Below, piece by piece: positions 23,640 through 61,800 of a DNA stretch of 64,000 nucleotides (within the stretch, counting starts at the first letter, position 1; the number at the start of each line of letters is the position of its first letter). The notes under the pieces are model-generated. The model ran no database searches and had not been told where the DNA came from. It worked only from the letters and a program-made list of their open reading frames with translations. The DNA is from Dysidea avara. Lineage: Eukaryota; Porifera; Demospongiae; Dictyoceratida; Dysideidae. Both the position numbers and the translations under genes were made by a program. Location of the stretch: positions 31,931,053-31,995,052 of the forward strand of contig NC_089274.1 of the NCBI RefSeq assembly GCF_963678975.1. Reading direction: 5' to 3'.

Positions 23640-24450
23640 TCCTGGCACCTTGGCAGTATTGGTTAGGTATAACTAAGCCCAAAGGTACCTTCAGTACCAT
23701 CCTAAAGGCTTCCAATAAATTGTTATAAAAATTTTTTTAAAGTTATTCATTGGAATTTTCTACTGACTGCCTGCCTGCCTGCCTGCCCGCCCGCCTGCCT
23801 GCCTGCCTGCCTGCCTGCCTTCAGGCAAGTGTAACTCGATAACAGCTAAGGCTATGGGCTTGATTTTTTTTACTGTTCAATGCCGCTTCGTCCCGAGACG
23901 TGCCTTTTGGCATACTGCAGTATGTACAATGCACGCATCATGAACTTACCTTTGTCCTCCTTTGTGTCCCATTTCTTTTTGCTGACAGTTCAAGGTGTCG
24001 ATTTGCGGTAGCGCGATGCATGGCTTCCCTACAGTACGTTTGTAAATGGGAATCGCCCGTTTTTCCGTGGTGACTAGATTGATTGCAAAGACGATTGTAA
24101 CACTGTTCTTCGTTTGTAACGCTGTGTAACGGGCTGAAAATAGCTGAAAGCAAAGCGTAATGGCGGCTGCATTTCGAGGCAATAATTGATAGTTGGGATG
24201 CGTGAATTGTCGTATTTTTCGTGGTGACTGGATTGTCAGGCACTTCTTCTACAGTTTCGTCTGTAGCACTTTGTAACGGGCTGAACGTAGCTGAAAGCGA
24301 AGCATAATGGCCACTGCGATTTCGAAGGGAGTATTTGATTCTTGGGGTGCGCGCTGTTCAGATGAAACATTTATTCTGGCACCATTCTTTCTTTTGATGC
24401 GGTATGCGTGGGTTCACCAGTCATAATACTGCTAAAAAAAAAGTAAACAA
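23640..24450 (+). repeat. Family R repeat with CCTG microsatellite
   Basis: Begins GGCAGTATTGGTTAGGTATA, passes through a (CTGC)n tract at 23763-23820 and GGCAAGTGTAACTCGATAAC, and ends GGGTTCACCAGTCATAATAC just before a P1 MITE. A segment containing GTATTTTTCGTGGTGACTGG and the GGGCTGAA..TAGCTGAAAGC phrase is repeated inside it. Confidence 0.65.
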
Positions 24451-24455
24451 ACAAG

Positions 24456-24708
24456 TTAAGGAAAAATTAGGAATTTTAAGTTCAATTAGGGATCATAGAA
24501 AAAAAAAGTAGGGAAACAAGGGAAGTTGCCTACACCTGCAGATATACTAGTGAACATTTAATCCCTAATTCATTCTTGCGGGATATAGACTGAATTAGGG
24601 ATTAAATGTTCACTAGTATATCTGCAGGTGTAGGCGACTTCCCTTGTTTCCCTACCTTTTTTTTTTCTATGATCCCTTATCGAACTTAAAATTCCTAATT
24701 TTTCCTTT
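24456..24708. mobile_element. Palindromic MITE, family P1 (best-preserved copy)
   Basis: 253 bp. The left arm from TTAAGGAAAAATTAGGAATT is mirrored almost perfectly by AATTCCTAATTTTTCCTTTA at the right. Between lie GGGATCATAGAAAAAAAAAG, CCTACACCTGCAGATATACT and their complements. No coding capacity. Confidence 0.85.
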
Positions 24709-27285
24709 AGTTACAGTTACTATAATAATATTACATATTATATTACTTTGTGTCCACAGCCTTAAGCTGTCACGTGTGAAACTACCAACTTATCATGTGA
24801 CATGATTGTGTTGTTGGACAATGTACAAATCTTGGTTATAAGTAAGAAGCTGGTGAATAAGCTTCATTCAGTAGGCTTCATTACTTCGTTGTGGCTAAGC
24901 GTTACTCAGTGAATTATTAACAAGATTAGTAACTTCGTTGCTTGTAGTAATAATATTACGTAATATTAGATTCATTACAGTATTATAAACTAGCTATATT
25001 ACTTAGGTAACGCATTACATTTGTAAGTAAAGTAACTTAAGTTGTATTATCTGTTTTTACGTATTTCATTATATTACTTAGTTACCACAAAAGTAATAAT
25101 AATACGTAACGCGTTACTCCCAACACTGTCCATAGCAAAGGTTGACCTGGTTAAATGTACGCTTTCTCCCATGCTACCAGGGTTTCAAAACGGGTTGTAT
25201 TCCAAAATGGGGGATGTTGCTATGGTAGCAGCATACTTGAAAGAGGTCTATAGGCCACTCCAAAGAAATTCTCTGTTTCCTGTCCTGTACCCAGGAAAAG
25301 TGGCGGGGGTTCAGCTGAAACCCCCTCTGAAAATAGTGCGCACGCCCCTAATTTATTTACAATTTGTGTGGGTGATAAAATTGCCAACAGTTATACATTG
25401 TGTAGTAAATAATTATCACTTTAATGAGTGTAAGCATTACTATCTATGGTGCAAGTGCTGTTTTGTTTCAAAACGATTAGTAAGATTCAAACTATAAAAC
25501 AATGTTTGTGAGTGATTTTTACTGATTCATTGCTAGCTATAGTTTATGCTATAGATCTATGTAGTATAGGCCGAGGTATAGGCCACTGAGCTATCAATAC
25601 TGAGTTGGCATTCACCTCAACTGGACTATATACGATATTACAATTCTCAGTCTGGGATCACAGTTATTGAAAACTTCCTAAACATGAAACCCCCTCTAGA
25701 TCTGTAAGTTCTTAGATCCACCACTGAGGCATATTTGCATGCGGTCCATTTCCATTATGAAAATATGAAATTATCATCTTTTTAAATTGGCATTATTTGC
25801 CTGACACAACCATAGCAAGCTAGCTACATGTACATGTACATGAAGCGTACATAAGATTGTACCTGAATTGCATATAAGTTGCAGAATTAAGTAAAGGTGA
25901 ATTTGTCCAAGCGAGTAGTTGCAGCATAAACTAAAGCATTTAATGGGTTCCAAATTTGTGTGTCTTAATTTTCAAGTTGATTAAGGCATAGGTAGATACA
26001 TGTAAGGTATGGTACTTATGAAAAGCGTAGTGTCTAATCACTGGACTGGATTACAGGACTGGATTGTACTTTTTTTTCTTATGGATTTCTATAAACTGTT
26101 TTCAAGTTCTATCTACAATATAGGGCTACTTTAGCTAGTTACAAGACCCTAGGCCAGCTATGAACCTGTTACATAATGTGTGACTGGGCCTGTGACAACA
26201 GTGCAAGTGGGCACATACACACACACATCATGGGCTCCTGTGACCATATAGTCACATACAAGTGTCACATTAGTCACTCACAATCACATGTGCTAAACAT
26301 AGTGAAAGAAGTATTGCGTCTAGGCATGTATCTGCTATAAAGTAGACTATACTGTACTAGTCACATGGTGAATTTAGCTTGTTTGGTTTATTGCAACCAG
26401 AAATAAATAAATTGCAGGGTTAAAAGACAGCTAAGATGTAACTTGTAATCTCTGTATTCTCAGGTTTCCTTAACAGGCTTGATTTTCTGCATCCATGTAT
26501 AAAGGAAGGCTTTGATACCATAAGGCTTACAGTTGGGGGTTTATAGCTGAGTTGCGCTAGAATGAATTGTAGTACAAAGTGCCGGATAGCTACAGTATAA
26601 CAGTATTTCATAGTACTTCCTCACTTGTCTCTGTATTTTAGGGGTAATAGTATTTTACTACTCAGTGCTGAAATGCTGTCACAAGTCATCCAAGCGTACA
26701 GTAAAAACCCCACCCTTAAAAGATGTGTGAAAATGTAAAGCAAATGTAATCCAGTAGTCCAGTGATTAGTTATTATCTATGAAAGGTCACAATTTGTCCA
26801 TGAGTTTAAATCTACATAGAAGTTGAACCATGCTCATGATCACACTATAATGCATATGAGTATTAAAGTGTACATGATCATTTGAGCAAAGATAGTTCAT
26901 GTTGCTGAGGTACTCGCAATCAACTTGTATTTGAACTACAGCTAGGCTTCACTAGAACTTGATTTGTAGAAGAGAAAGCCATTTGCAGCTTTGTGGGCAT
27001 GCTCATGGAAAGGAATCTGCAATTTTTTTGTTACTAACCTTTTTAGTTTAATTGTGACCGTTAACACCTATTAGCTATCCAACTAGCTTTCAATAGGGCG
27101 ATAGTTATCTGCGCCCTATTAGAAAATCAAATAGCAGATACCGGTGAGGTAAGTGACACGAATTTCAACTTTGATTGGCTGTGAAATGATTTGATAGTTG
27201 TGTTGAAGATATCCAAGGTATGGTGATTAGTGGAAGTTCATAGCTACTATGCTATTTATGACAACACAGCTTGATTGAAATACAA

Positions 27286-27354
27286 ACTTTAGTTCAAAAC
27301 ACCTAAACTTTAGTTCAAAACACCTAAACTTTAGTTCAAAACACCTAAACTTTG
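27286..27354. repeat. 21-bp tandem repeat, about three copies
   Basis: Unit AAACTTTAGTTCAAAACACCT repeated head to tail with almost no variation, immediately upstream of the cysteine synthase gene start. Confidence 0.9.
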
Positions 27355-27443
27355 CTACAGCCAAATCTCTAGCCATTTCTTTTGAATGCAACACTTGTAC
27401 TTGCTTAGTTCTCATAGTTACTGGCAAAGAAGTGCATAACTAC

Positions 27444-27462
27444 TCCCCCCCCCCCCCCCCCC
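27444..27462. repeat. Poly(C) tract
   Basis: A run of about 19-20 C residues followed by a second C-rich run near 27475. It lies about 130 bp upstream of the proposed first codon of the cysteine synthase gene. Confidence 0.85.
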
Positions 27463-27582
27463 TCAAACCCAACCACCCCCCCTCAAAGCCCAACCAGTAC
27501 AATTTAAGTGAGATTGTGCAGAAGTTAATGCAGCATGCTACAAGATAAGACCGCTGAATTAGGACTGATCTGCTTCTCTATC

Positions 27583-53702
<26,120 letters not shown>

Positions 53703-54155
53703 CTATAGATTTAGATATAGCATCAAATTATTTATTTTGTAATAGTGTGATAAAATGATTGTGTTTCATATGTAGCTATATACTGGATGGTATTTCAATG
53801 CAATAGTGTGATGCCATAAAGAGTGCATTAGTATTTTTAGATGGCATAACATGGTATGAACATTTCAATGACCTCTTAATACTGAAAGCTAAACTGAGAA
53901 AAAATGATGAAAGTGTATAAAAAATAAACAGTATGTGAATCTTCAGACAAACATGTGACCATATATCAGATCCACACAGTAGATCCATTATAGACATATG
54001 GAAAGGAAAACAATGTTAGGTACATACAAAAAAAAGGAACTGTCCAAAAAAGCACTAATTAAATCAGGGTTGACAGTCCATTCTTTACTGTTCCTACCAA
54101 AAAAGATCCTCTGAGATGCAGAGATTGATGTTCTGGCCATTTCATTCAATAGGTC

Positions 54156-54368
54156 TACCATATAGCCAGAAATTTTCGAGGGATGAAACTTTCACGAATT
54201 TCGTGAGTAATGACAGCTTCGTGAAAGTGAAACGTTGAGATTGCATACAGCTATATGCTACCAATGTGCAAAGGTTTCCTAGACTTTCATGAATTAAAAA
54301 ACATGAAAATTGGATTTTACATAGTTTTGCGAAAGTTTCATCCCTCGAAAATTTCCGGCTATACGGTA
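54156..54368. mobile_element. MITE with TACCATATAGCC ends
   Basis: Left TACCATATAGCCAGAAATTT and right complement TACCGTATAGCCGGAAATTT, about 36 bp of inverted repeat including TTTTCGAGGGATGAAACTTT. Length 213 bp. Confidence 0.75.
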
Positions 54369-54499
54369 TAACACTGGCTGTTGAAATTTATAAATCCTGT
54401 TGTATGAAAGATATTATATCATTTATTCCTTTGATTGAAACAGGTAGGAACTTGGTAGTGACCCAAAACACCGACTTCCACAGTTTTGTGTAGTAGTTA

Positions 54500-55213
54500 C
54501 AGATGTTTAAACAATCCAACTCAGCAAGCAGTTATTATTCTGGTTTCTGTTGCTTTTGACAACGTGCAGATTCAATATGTTGTCCTTGAGTTGAGAGGAC
54601 AGGTTAACTCTAGTACCCATCAATGGAATTGTAGATAACAATGTCAGATTTAAGATGAGGTATTGGGCAGTCAGCTCAGCTGGTTTGCCCAGGGGGTGAA
54701 AACCCCAAATGGTACAATCAAATACATAAGTACATACAATTTGATAATTAATTACAGTAGTAAAGATTAAGTACATAAATAAATTCATCCATGCAAGTTT
54801 CTTGATTCTATTATATTAATTGGCAACTCATTCCAGTCTTTAACAGTTCTAGGATAAAAACCATATTTATAGGTGTTGAGGGTTGTTTGTGGCAGAATGA
54901 AATGATTGGGGTGATGTTGCCTGGTACAAAATTGAGTTCTTTGGTAATGTGAGGGGATGGAGATTGGTAGTGTATTATTAATTATTTTATAGAATAGTGT
55001 TAATCTTGATGACTGACGCCGTTGTTGTAATGTAGATCTAGGTATACTAAGAGAGGACAATAATGACATAACACTATTTCTGGAGTAATCTGATAAAATC
55101 CATCGAGCAGCTCTTCTTTGCACCTTTTCTAACTTATAAATGTCAGTGTTATAATACGGGGCAGATGTAGGATCTACAGGGTGTGTGTCTAACAAATAAC
55201 AACAAAAGCACAC
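54500..55213 (-). pseudogene. 3' end of a 5'-truncated LINE
   Basis: The minus-strand frame 55213-54785 encodes the last part of a LINE reverse-transcriptase polyprotein. KLEKVQRRAARWIL, then SVMSLLSSLSIPRSTLQQRR, SRLTLFYKIINN and NTYKYGFYPRTVKDWNELP are the typical carboxy-terminal blocks. The reverse transcriptase and endonuclease domains are missing, as in 5'-truncated insertions. The probable 3' untranslated region continues to about 54500 and includes TTTGGGGTTTTCACCCCCTG and TTAATCTTTACTACTGTAAT. Confidence 0.8.
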
Positions 55214-55242
55214 ACCCTAACAGTAGGATGTGTTTTTGCTAC

Positions 55243-55443
55243 CTAGACCACATCCGTATCAGTATTGAAATTAAAACCAGAGGGGCGTGATTTTAAAATA
55301 CACAACCGTTCCCATGAGCATGACTCAACTGGATGTGGTTTTAGTAAACATGCGTTTCCGTAAGCACACATAAAAATTTTCAGCTGAGCTGGTCGCGCGC
55401 CGTAGTCCAACTTGTATGGACAAGGCGGGCGAAGTGGTGCCAT
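55243..55443 (-). CDS. Small cysteine-containing open frame, unknown
   Basis: 66 residues with four Cys in the first half (RPPCPYKLDYG, FMCAYGNACLLKPHP) and two more in ESCSWERLC, ending FNFNTDTDVV. No domain is recognised and no signal peptide is visible. Immediately upstream in its direction lies moderately GC-rich sequence (GGTCGCGCGCC-like words are inside the frame), which differs from its surroundings. It may be a small gene, a first exon, or part of a repeat. Confidence 0.25.
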   Translation of the reverse strand: MAPLRPPCPYKLDYGARPAQLKIFMCAYGNACLLKPHPVESCSWERLCILKSRPSGFNFNTDTDVV

Positions 55444-55935
55444 AGATAGAAGATACCTCCGGACACAGAGTATATACTATCTACAGTGGCGCAGACTCCA
55501 CTCAGTTGTAAGCTGCACGGCTGCAGCCTGCTATACATCAAGCAAATGTGTTGACTTTCTCAGAGCGGACAAGCGTCACATATAATTTGAGGGCAGGGCT
55601 CGCCGCAAGACGTTTACACATGGTTAATGAAAAAGTCCCTCAAAAGCGTAGTAATCAAGTCACCCCCTCTGAGAAAGTTCGTTTTGTGATTTCTGCTGTA
55701 ATTTGGTAAGAACATAGAAATTAGCATAGTTTTCGGGTTCATGTTTCTGACTCCCTGTGTCACAGGCTAACTTGTTGCCTCCCTGCAGGTCCCTAGAGGG
55801 CTACATAGTTGAACAATGATAATTCATGTTCATAATGTGTTCACTATGTGGATGTGTGTATAGCTACGTACAGTTATAAAACTGATTTATCAAATGCAGC
55901 CTGCTTTGGTGTTCCACAGAATCAAGTTATAAGTA

Positions 55936-56215
55936 ATGCACCTATCAATATCACGCCCCACCTACCAGGTCGGGCAGCGGGTGAGGATTTGTAGGGGATT
56001 CGTCACCCAAACTCGTCCCCAGGGTAGGGGCATTTGTAACACGAACAGACATACTTGGTCATATTGTTAGTGATTCCCTGGATAAATAATACGAATTAGT
56101 AGGGGATTTGTAACTCCAAGTTGTCCCCAGGGGTGGGGAATTTGTCATCTAGCATTTGCAAATCCCCAACTCTGCCCGACCTGGGGTAGGTGGGGCTTGA
56201 CATTGATAGGTGCAT
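55936..56215. mobile_element. TIR element, 280 bp
   Basis: ATGCACCTATCAAT and ATTGATAGGTGCAT form the ends, followed inward by GCCCCACCTACC/GGTAGGTGGGGC and a GTCGGGCAG/CTGCCCGAC pair. A direct repeat AAGTA flanks it (55931-55935, 56216-56220). Two GATTTGTAGGGGATTCGT/AGTAGGGGATTTGTAACTCC units occur internally. Confidence 0.7.
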
Positions 56216-56422
56216 AAGTAGCTAGATAGCACCTAGGTATTGTTGGAGACCTGAGACTTCCTTCCGGCGGTAATCGTGCGTAGCCCCTTAAGGGTAGTAG
56301 GAATACTGGCTTATGAAAATTTGAAATTGCAATTAGGCACTGTAAAGCCTGTAGACTGCAGCAGAAGAAATCTAGTAACTATTGGTTTGCCTAAACTGAA
56401 CCTTTCTGCATGTTGTATTTAT

Positions 56423-56821
56423 TTAGTCTCGCATAGCCAGACCCTTTTCTTTCTTTTGTGTGGTGGCGGGAAAAGAAAAGGGTCTGGTGAACATAGTATA
56501 GCATCGTCATTGGCCTATCCCGAGATTGTAAGGATTCTACTGCACAGCTTCTGGATTGTTGATTGGCACGAATGACGTGATTTGCTATTATTTGCGTCGT
56601 TTGCATCCTGTTACCATAGCTACTACTGAAATATCTATGGTAACAGGATGCAAATGCAGCAGATGATGTCATTTGCACCAAACAACAATCCGGAAACTGT
56701 GCAGTAAAATCCCCACAATCTCGGGATGGGCCAACAATGATGCTATACTATGTTCACCAGACCCTTTTCTTTCCCCGCCCCCACACAAAAGAAAGAAAAG
56801 GGTCTGGCTACACGAGACTAA
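56423..56821. mobile_element. 399-bp fold-back element
   Basis: Nearly the whole element is one inverted repeat: TTAGTCTCGCATAGCCAGAC at the left and its complement ending at 56821. Long arms include GGATGCAAATGCAGC-type and ATGTTCACCAGACCC segments, with a loop of about 15-20 bp near 56615-56640. An exact 7-bp direct repeat TATTTAT flanks it (56416-56422 and 56822-56828). Relatives: 4755-4842 and possibly 58100-58145. Confidence 0.8.
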
Positions 56822-57190
56822 TATTTATATTGTAATTTAATAATTTATACTGAATAGTGTAAGTCTTGCTAGGGCACCTGTACTATCCACCCTGTGGGTA
56901 TCAGTGCACTGAGTCTAGACCCCTGTACTTATGTTGTATATTGTCTTAATAAAATAAGACATCTCTCATCAATGTAAGGATAAACATCAAAGCCATCACA
57001 AACTAAACTTGAACTGAAGTGACCTGAATACTTACTGCAATTGCTATGTAATAATTGTTGCATAAAATTAAGGTAAAATTAATGCAATTAGTCTGTCCCT
57101 TACCATACTGAGACTTATTTTATAAACTGCTTCAGTAGGCACTTATAGCAATGGTCTGGATGTTTCAAACTAAACCTGTGTTGGTTACAG

Positions 57191-57302
57191 ACATGGGAAA
57201 TCTGCAGACAGTTCTACCACCAGCCAAAGAGGCAAAGAAAGTGATTAACAAAATCAAAGAAAAAGAAGTTTCTTTTAACCAAGAAGTGTGTCAGGAGGCA
57301 TC
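57191..57302 (+). CDS. Probable exon of an unidentified gene
   Basis: Bounded by a TTGGTTACAG acceptor and a consensus GTAAGT donor. An open frame with an in-frame ATG at 57193 reads MGNLQTVLPPAKEAKKVINK, then a Lys/Glu-rich stretch ending VCQEAS, phase 2 at the donor. Its base composition is less AT-rich than its flanks. No family is recognised. The next exon was not found before the BEL/Pao pseudogene, so the gene may continue beyond the window, or this may be a fossil exon. Confidence 0.4.
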
Positions 57303-58808
57303 GTAAGTGATATATACTGAATTTATACATGTTTTTAAGCTCAGGAGTGCATCTTTGATGTTTTGGCTATTTTGTTATTGTGTACTTTTAAGCTTGCCAG
57401 GATTGAGGCTTGCTTTTATTTGTGCACTCTACTACAATAGCAGTTATTTTTTGTACTACTGAAAAATCACATGTTACAGTTATCCACACAAAAACAGCCA
57501 AGCTGTATAAAAAGGATGTGACCTTCAAAAATCCTGGGTGAAAAAAGTTGTGAAATCAAATGGCTGCAATGATGTCGATGAAATGAACATGGTTGCAATG
57601 ATGTTGATGATGATGAATTTTAATAATGGCTTTGTTTGTGCATTATTAAGCCAAGCTGTATAAAAGAGTTGTGAAATCAAAGGTGGTGGCCATGAAATGG
57701 CTACAATGATGTTGCTGTTTTTGTGTTGATTTCACTTCTTTTTGTATTTAAATTATATACCATAGTTATATAATGCTATATATGAGCGCGGTCTAGCAGA
57801 ACCAAGGTTGCAATCAAGTATACAAGATATAGTTATGCATAACTATTTTATATCTCATTGCACAGGAATTTACGAATATTCAGTCTCAAGTGGCCTTGCA
57901 GACTGCTCAGCTGTTACTATTTTTCATTGGATAGGAAGGAAAAGGGCCTGAACCGGTTTGAATATCCGTACTTGTTCTGAACACACCTCCGAACATGACA
58001 TCATTGCTTCTGCGCATGCTATTGTAGACCAGTGATGGATCATGTTTCCATACTGGCAACAGCCAAGATCATAGAACAATTACAGGTATTTCAACCTGCC
58101 CATTTTTCTCCATGCCTAATGACAAAGAGAAAAAAAGTAGTCTGGCCATGCAAAACATCTTGAGTTCCTGAGATTTCATCCAGATTGATTGTGTAGAGAT
58201 TTAATTTCAAAGTTACTATAGACACCATACAGACTATAAGCTAGAGAGTTGGATGATTTTACAAAGCAGTAGTGTCTAAGTATGATTTACTTTTGTCTGG
58301 GATTGGTGGAGTGGGTGTCACGTGGCATGCAAGGCTAAGTGGCGAGGATTACTTTGAGATAGAATAATAGGGCCAGAGGTTATCTCTTTACTGTACACTG
58401 GTAGGTGGCCAGACACAGACCATTTCTTACAAATTATCGCAATAGTATAGTGTTACTGTGTAAAGATTAATGTCATGATGCTGGAACAATGAACCAGTAC
58501 TATAGAACTTTATATAGTTGTAATATTGCAAGTATGATCACGTGTCACAAGAGATTTGATTGTGGGTTCTATGTGTGCATGTGGCTGATTCTTATCCCTC
58601 TCTCGTTCACTGATCCTGAAAGGAACTCGGTACTACTATGCAAATTCACACATCATTTTTGGTGCTGTGACCACAGGTATGCCAAATTTCACTATAATAT
58701 CGTCACAACTGCCACTACATTTTTGGTACTGTGACCACAGGTATTTCATACTTCACATCACAACTGCCACTACATTTTTGGTGCGCGAGCTGTAACGGAA
58801 GGAGGATC
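57303..58808. repeat. Second copy of the 2.6-kb repeat family and BEL/Pao 5' leader
   Basis: From about 57780 to 58480 the sequence aligns by eye with 2690-3120 (TAACTATTTTATATCTCATT, GTCACGTGGCATGCAAG, TAGTGTTACTGTGTAAAG). From about 58645 to 58790 a unit of about 60-70 bp containing ACTGCCACTACATTTTTGGT and CTGTGACCACAGGTAT is tandemly duplicated, leading up to TTTTTGGTGCGCGAGC, a possible primer-binding region of the following retroelement. 57540-57720 contains repeated TGGCTGCAATGATGT phrases. Confidence 0.45.
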
Positions 58809-61800
58809 ATGGCAGAAGTCAAGCAAACCATAAGTTCTCAAAGAGGTTATCGCGCACACCTAACAAAATTACTACAGAGGAGTGTAGATGAGTGCCTCAC
58901 TACTACCACACCCCTCACCGCTGATAAAATAGCTACTCTGAGAGACCTGCCCAAGCAACTTAGTTGTAAAAACAGTCTCATAACTACACTGGATACTAAG
59001 ATTCTTGAAGCAATAGACAATGATGAAGGCTGAAATATTACAAACAGAGAACATTGCATCATCGATATCTACTGCTAAGGCCAAGATTACACATCACTTT
59101 ACTCCCACTGTTTCTGAAGTTGTAGCAACTCGACATGAAGACACATCCCCAGCAACCCACCCCCCTCCTGTATCTCCAGAGCGTCACACTAGAGAACCTG
59201 TCTTACTCACTTATTTCCTGAAATTGGACTTGCCACAGTTCTCTGGTACCCACTCTTTTGGCAAGCATTTTGGGACAGTTTCGAGGCAGCTGTACACAAT
59301 AACACATCCCTGGCCGGAGTCCAGAAACTGAACTACTTGCGTGCTCAACTCAAGGGGGAAGCATCCAAAGTCATTGTTGGATTTCAACTGACCAATGCTA
59401 ACTACACTCATTCAGTAGCTTTACTACAAGGACAACCGTACAAGCAAATTGATGCACATATACAAACTCTCATTAATCTTCCCACCCCCAGCCAGTCATA
59501 CTCCAGTTTACGTGAGTTCCATGATGCTATAGAAAGTCACAGTTGTAATCTTGCATCACTCAGGAAGACCGAAGACTCCTATGGTAGCTTGCTTGTGTCA
59601 ATCATCCTTGGAAAGCTCCCTGGGAAGATCAAACACAACTTAGCGAGAGCACATAGCAAGCGTGAGTGGACTGTTACTGAGCTACAATCTGCTATTTTTA
59701 ATGAGCTGTACGTGGGATCCCTAGTAGAAGACACGCTGCCACCAACAGCTGCATTTTTTGTTGGAGCCGGCAAGCTGATTGTTAAACTGAAAGCACAATG
59801 CCCTTTCTGTAAAGGGCCACACTCTCCCTCATTTTGCAGTACTGCCACAGACCCTAAGTAGTGCACTGATATTGTGCATCAGGACAGATTGTACTTCAAC
59901 TGTTTAGGACACCACAGAATTTCCTCTTGTAACTTGAAGCAACGTTGTCACCACTGCCGCTGTAAACAGCATACAAGCCTTTGTGCCCTTGGACACCAGA
60001 GTAACCTCAACCCACCTACCACCCCAGTCAACGCTGTACAGCAGCAGAGCAATACCACGGCTCTCCCTCCATCCCCTGTTCAACTTCAACCTGCTTCCGT
60101 ACGTGACCTCTCAATCTACTGGAGTACATCCTACAAACTCTGTTCAACATCAACCCACTCTTCAACTTCATCCTGCTGTTCAACCTACTGGTGTACACTC
60201 TATTGTGACCTTCCCTCCCAAACACAACAATGTTTGCTTTCTCAAAATGGCTGTAGCAAGAGTGACAAGTAGAAACAGACGTGTTGAAGCCAATGTACTA
60301 CTGGATGAAGGGTCCCAGAGGTCATTCATAACCGAAGAACTAGCCAGCATTCTGGTTTCCAACCTTACTCTAAGGAACTCGTAACTATGTCACCATTTGG
60401 GACCAAGCACCCAATAAGTCGCCATCTTAATGTTAGCAGGGTCACACTGCTCACTAGGAGTGGAGAAGAATTACAATTATCTGTCCATGTAGTGCCATTC
60501 ATTGCAACACCGCACCAGCCTTGATTTTTCAGAACTTCCATACCTTCAAGGCCTTCAACTGACTCATCCCCTTAGATCACACAGTGAGTTTGCAATTTCA
60601 CTTTTAGTAGGGGAAGATTACTACTGGGACATAGTTGCAGACAAAGTTGTTTGTGGTAGTGGACCAACTGCAATAGAGTCTCAATAATTATCACCACAAC
60701 ACAGAGTGACTTTGACTTAGAACACTTCTGGACCTTGAAATCGATTAAAGTTTCACAAGGTGAGGTTGAAGTCAACATGACAGAGGTTTACCTCACCTCC
60801 TGTGTGACAAGAGCTACTGATGGGGCATACGTAGCCAGATTCCTTGGAGAGCACATCATCTTCCCCTTCCTAGTAATTACACTGTGGCAGAATGTAGAAC
60901 ATGACAATTAGCAAGGAGACTAGCCACTAAACCTAAGCTATTGCTATTGTGCCACCAGATCATTACTGATCAAGAAGCCAGGGGGTTCATTGAGCAAGTC
61001 GACACATCATTACATTATACACCATGCAGTAGAGAAAGACTACACCCATTAGAATTGTTTTTGATTGTAGCTGCCGACAGACAGCTGGCCACCCCTCACT
61101 TAATGACTGCTTAGAGATTGGTGTACCATGTAGTAATGATTTGTGTGCCATCCATATTCACTTCAGGCTTCATCAGTTTTGGATCTCAGTTGATATTGAG
61201 AAAGCCTTTTTGAACATACACTTACACCCAGATGATAGAGATTACACCAGGGTCTTTTTGGCTATCAAACCCTGCAGATCTGTCCAGTCGGTTTTGTATT
61301 TATCTTTCAAAGTGACACACTTTGGAGCAGCTAGCTCCCTTTTCATACTTAATGCAGTCCTTCAACATCATTTTAAGCAACATAATACAGCTGTATCTTG
61401 TGACATGCAAATTAATCTTTACATTGACAACGTCATTACTGGCTGTGATAAAGAGAATGCAGCTACAGACTATTACAGGGAAGCACAAGTCATTATTCCT
61501 AGTGAAATGTTCAACCTCCATAGCTGGTCCTGCAACAGTAGCAGACTTCATGCCAATGCTGTTCAAGACAACACTACCAATGATCACAGCACTGTTAGCC
61601 CTCTCACCGCCACAACCGCCATATGGCGGTTTCGATATATAAACGCCAATACAATTATGTTCTAAGTGCTCTGTAACTTCAGTCAAGCATTTTAGTAGCT
61701 CCTGCACTTATCCTGTAGCAGCCACGCCCTTAAGTAATGGGAACAGGGATAACCAGTCTCTTGTGCACTATCGCACAGTTAGATGATGCAATTGCGTACT

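Larger units (their letters stand above)
23489..25128. mobile_element. hAT-like element inserted in the outer TIR element
   Basis: Left terminus CAGTGTTGGAACAGTTACTT and right terminus complementary to CAGTGTTGGGAGTAACGCGT. The flanking 8-mers TCCACAGC (23481-23488) and TCCATAGC (25129-25136) form an 8-bp target duplication with one mismatch. It carries family R (23640-24450) and a P1 MITE (24456-24708). TAACGCGTTAC/TATTAC words dominate its ends. No transposase frame is seen. Confidence 0.75.
23194..25253. mobile_element. Outer TIR element of a nested stack
   Basis: Inverted repeats of about 80 bp. The left begins CTATAGACCCTTTTCAGG and continues through GCTGCCATAGCAACATC and TTTTGCAACCCTGGTAG. 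The right is the diverged complement, ending AAGAGGTCTATAG at 25253. Its own sequence is interrupted at 23488/25129 by the 1.64-kb hAT-like insertion. No clear target duplication of its own is visible and no transposase frame was found. Confidence 0.65.
18842..27582. other. Repeat-filled intergenic region
   Basis: No gene is recognised between the B-box gene and the start of the cysteine synthase gene, apart from a doubtful exon at 21318-21522. Most of the recognisable content is repeats: P1 MITEs, family R copies, the nested stack at 23194-25253, microsatellites, and short pairs of the CTCTAATAGA motif near 20622-20742. From 25254 to 27280 I see mainly unassigned AT-rich sequence with a few repeat fragments, such as the GAAACCCCCTCT phrases near 25320 and 25686. 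Confidence 0.5.
53703..57190. other. Intergenic region after the cysteine synthase gene
   Basis: Holds a MITE (54156-54368), a LINE 3' end (54500-55213), a small frame (55243-55443), a TIR element (55936-56215) and a fold-back element (56423-56821). No ordinary gene is recognised. The AATAAA-like word for the upstream gene is not obvious; AAAATAAACAG at about 53920 is a candidate. Confidence 0.45.
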
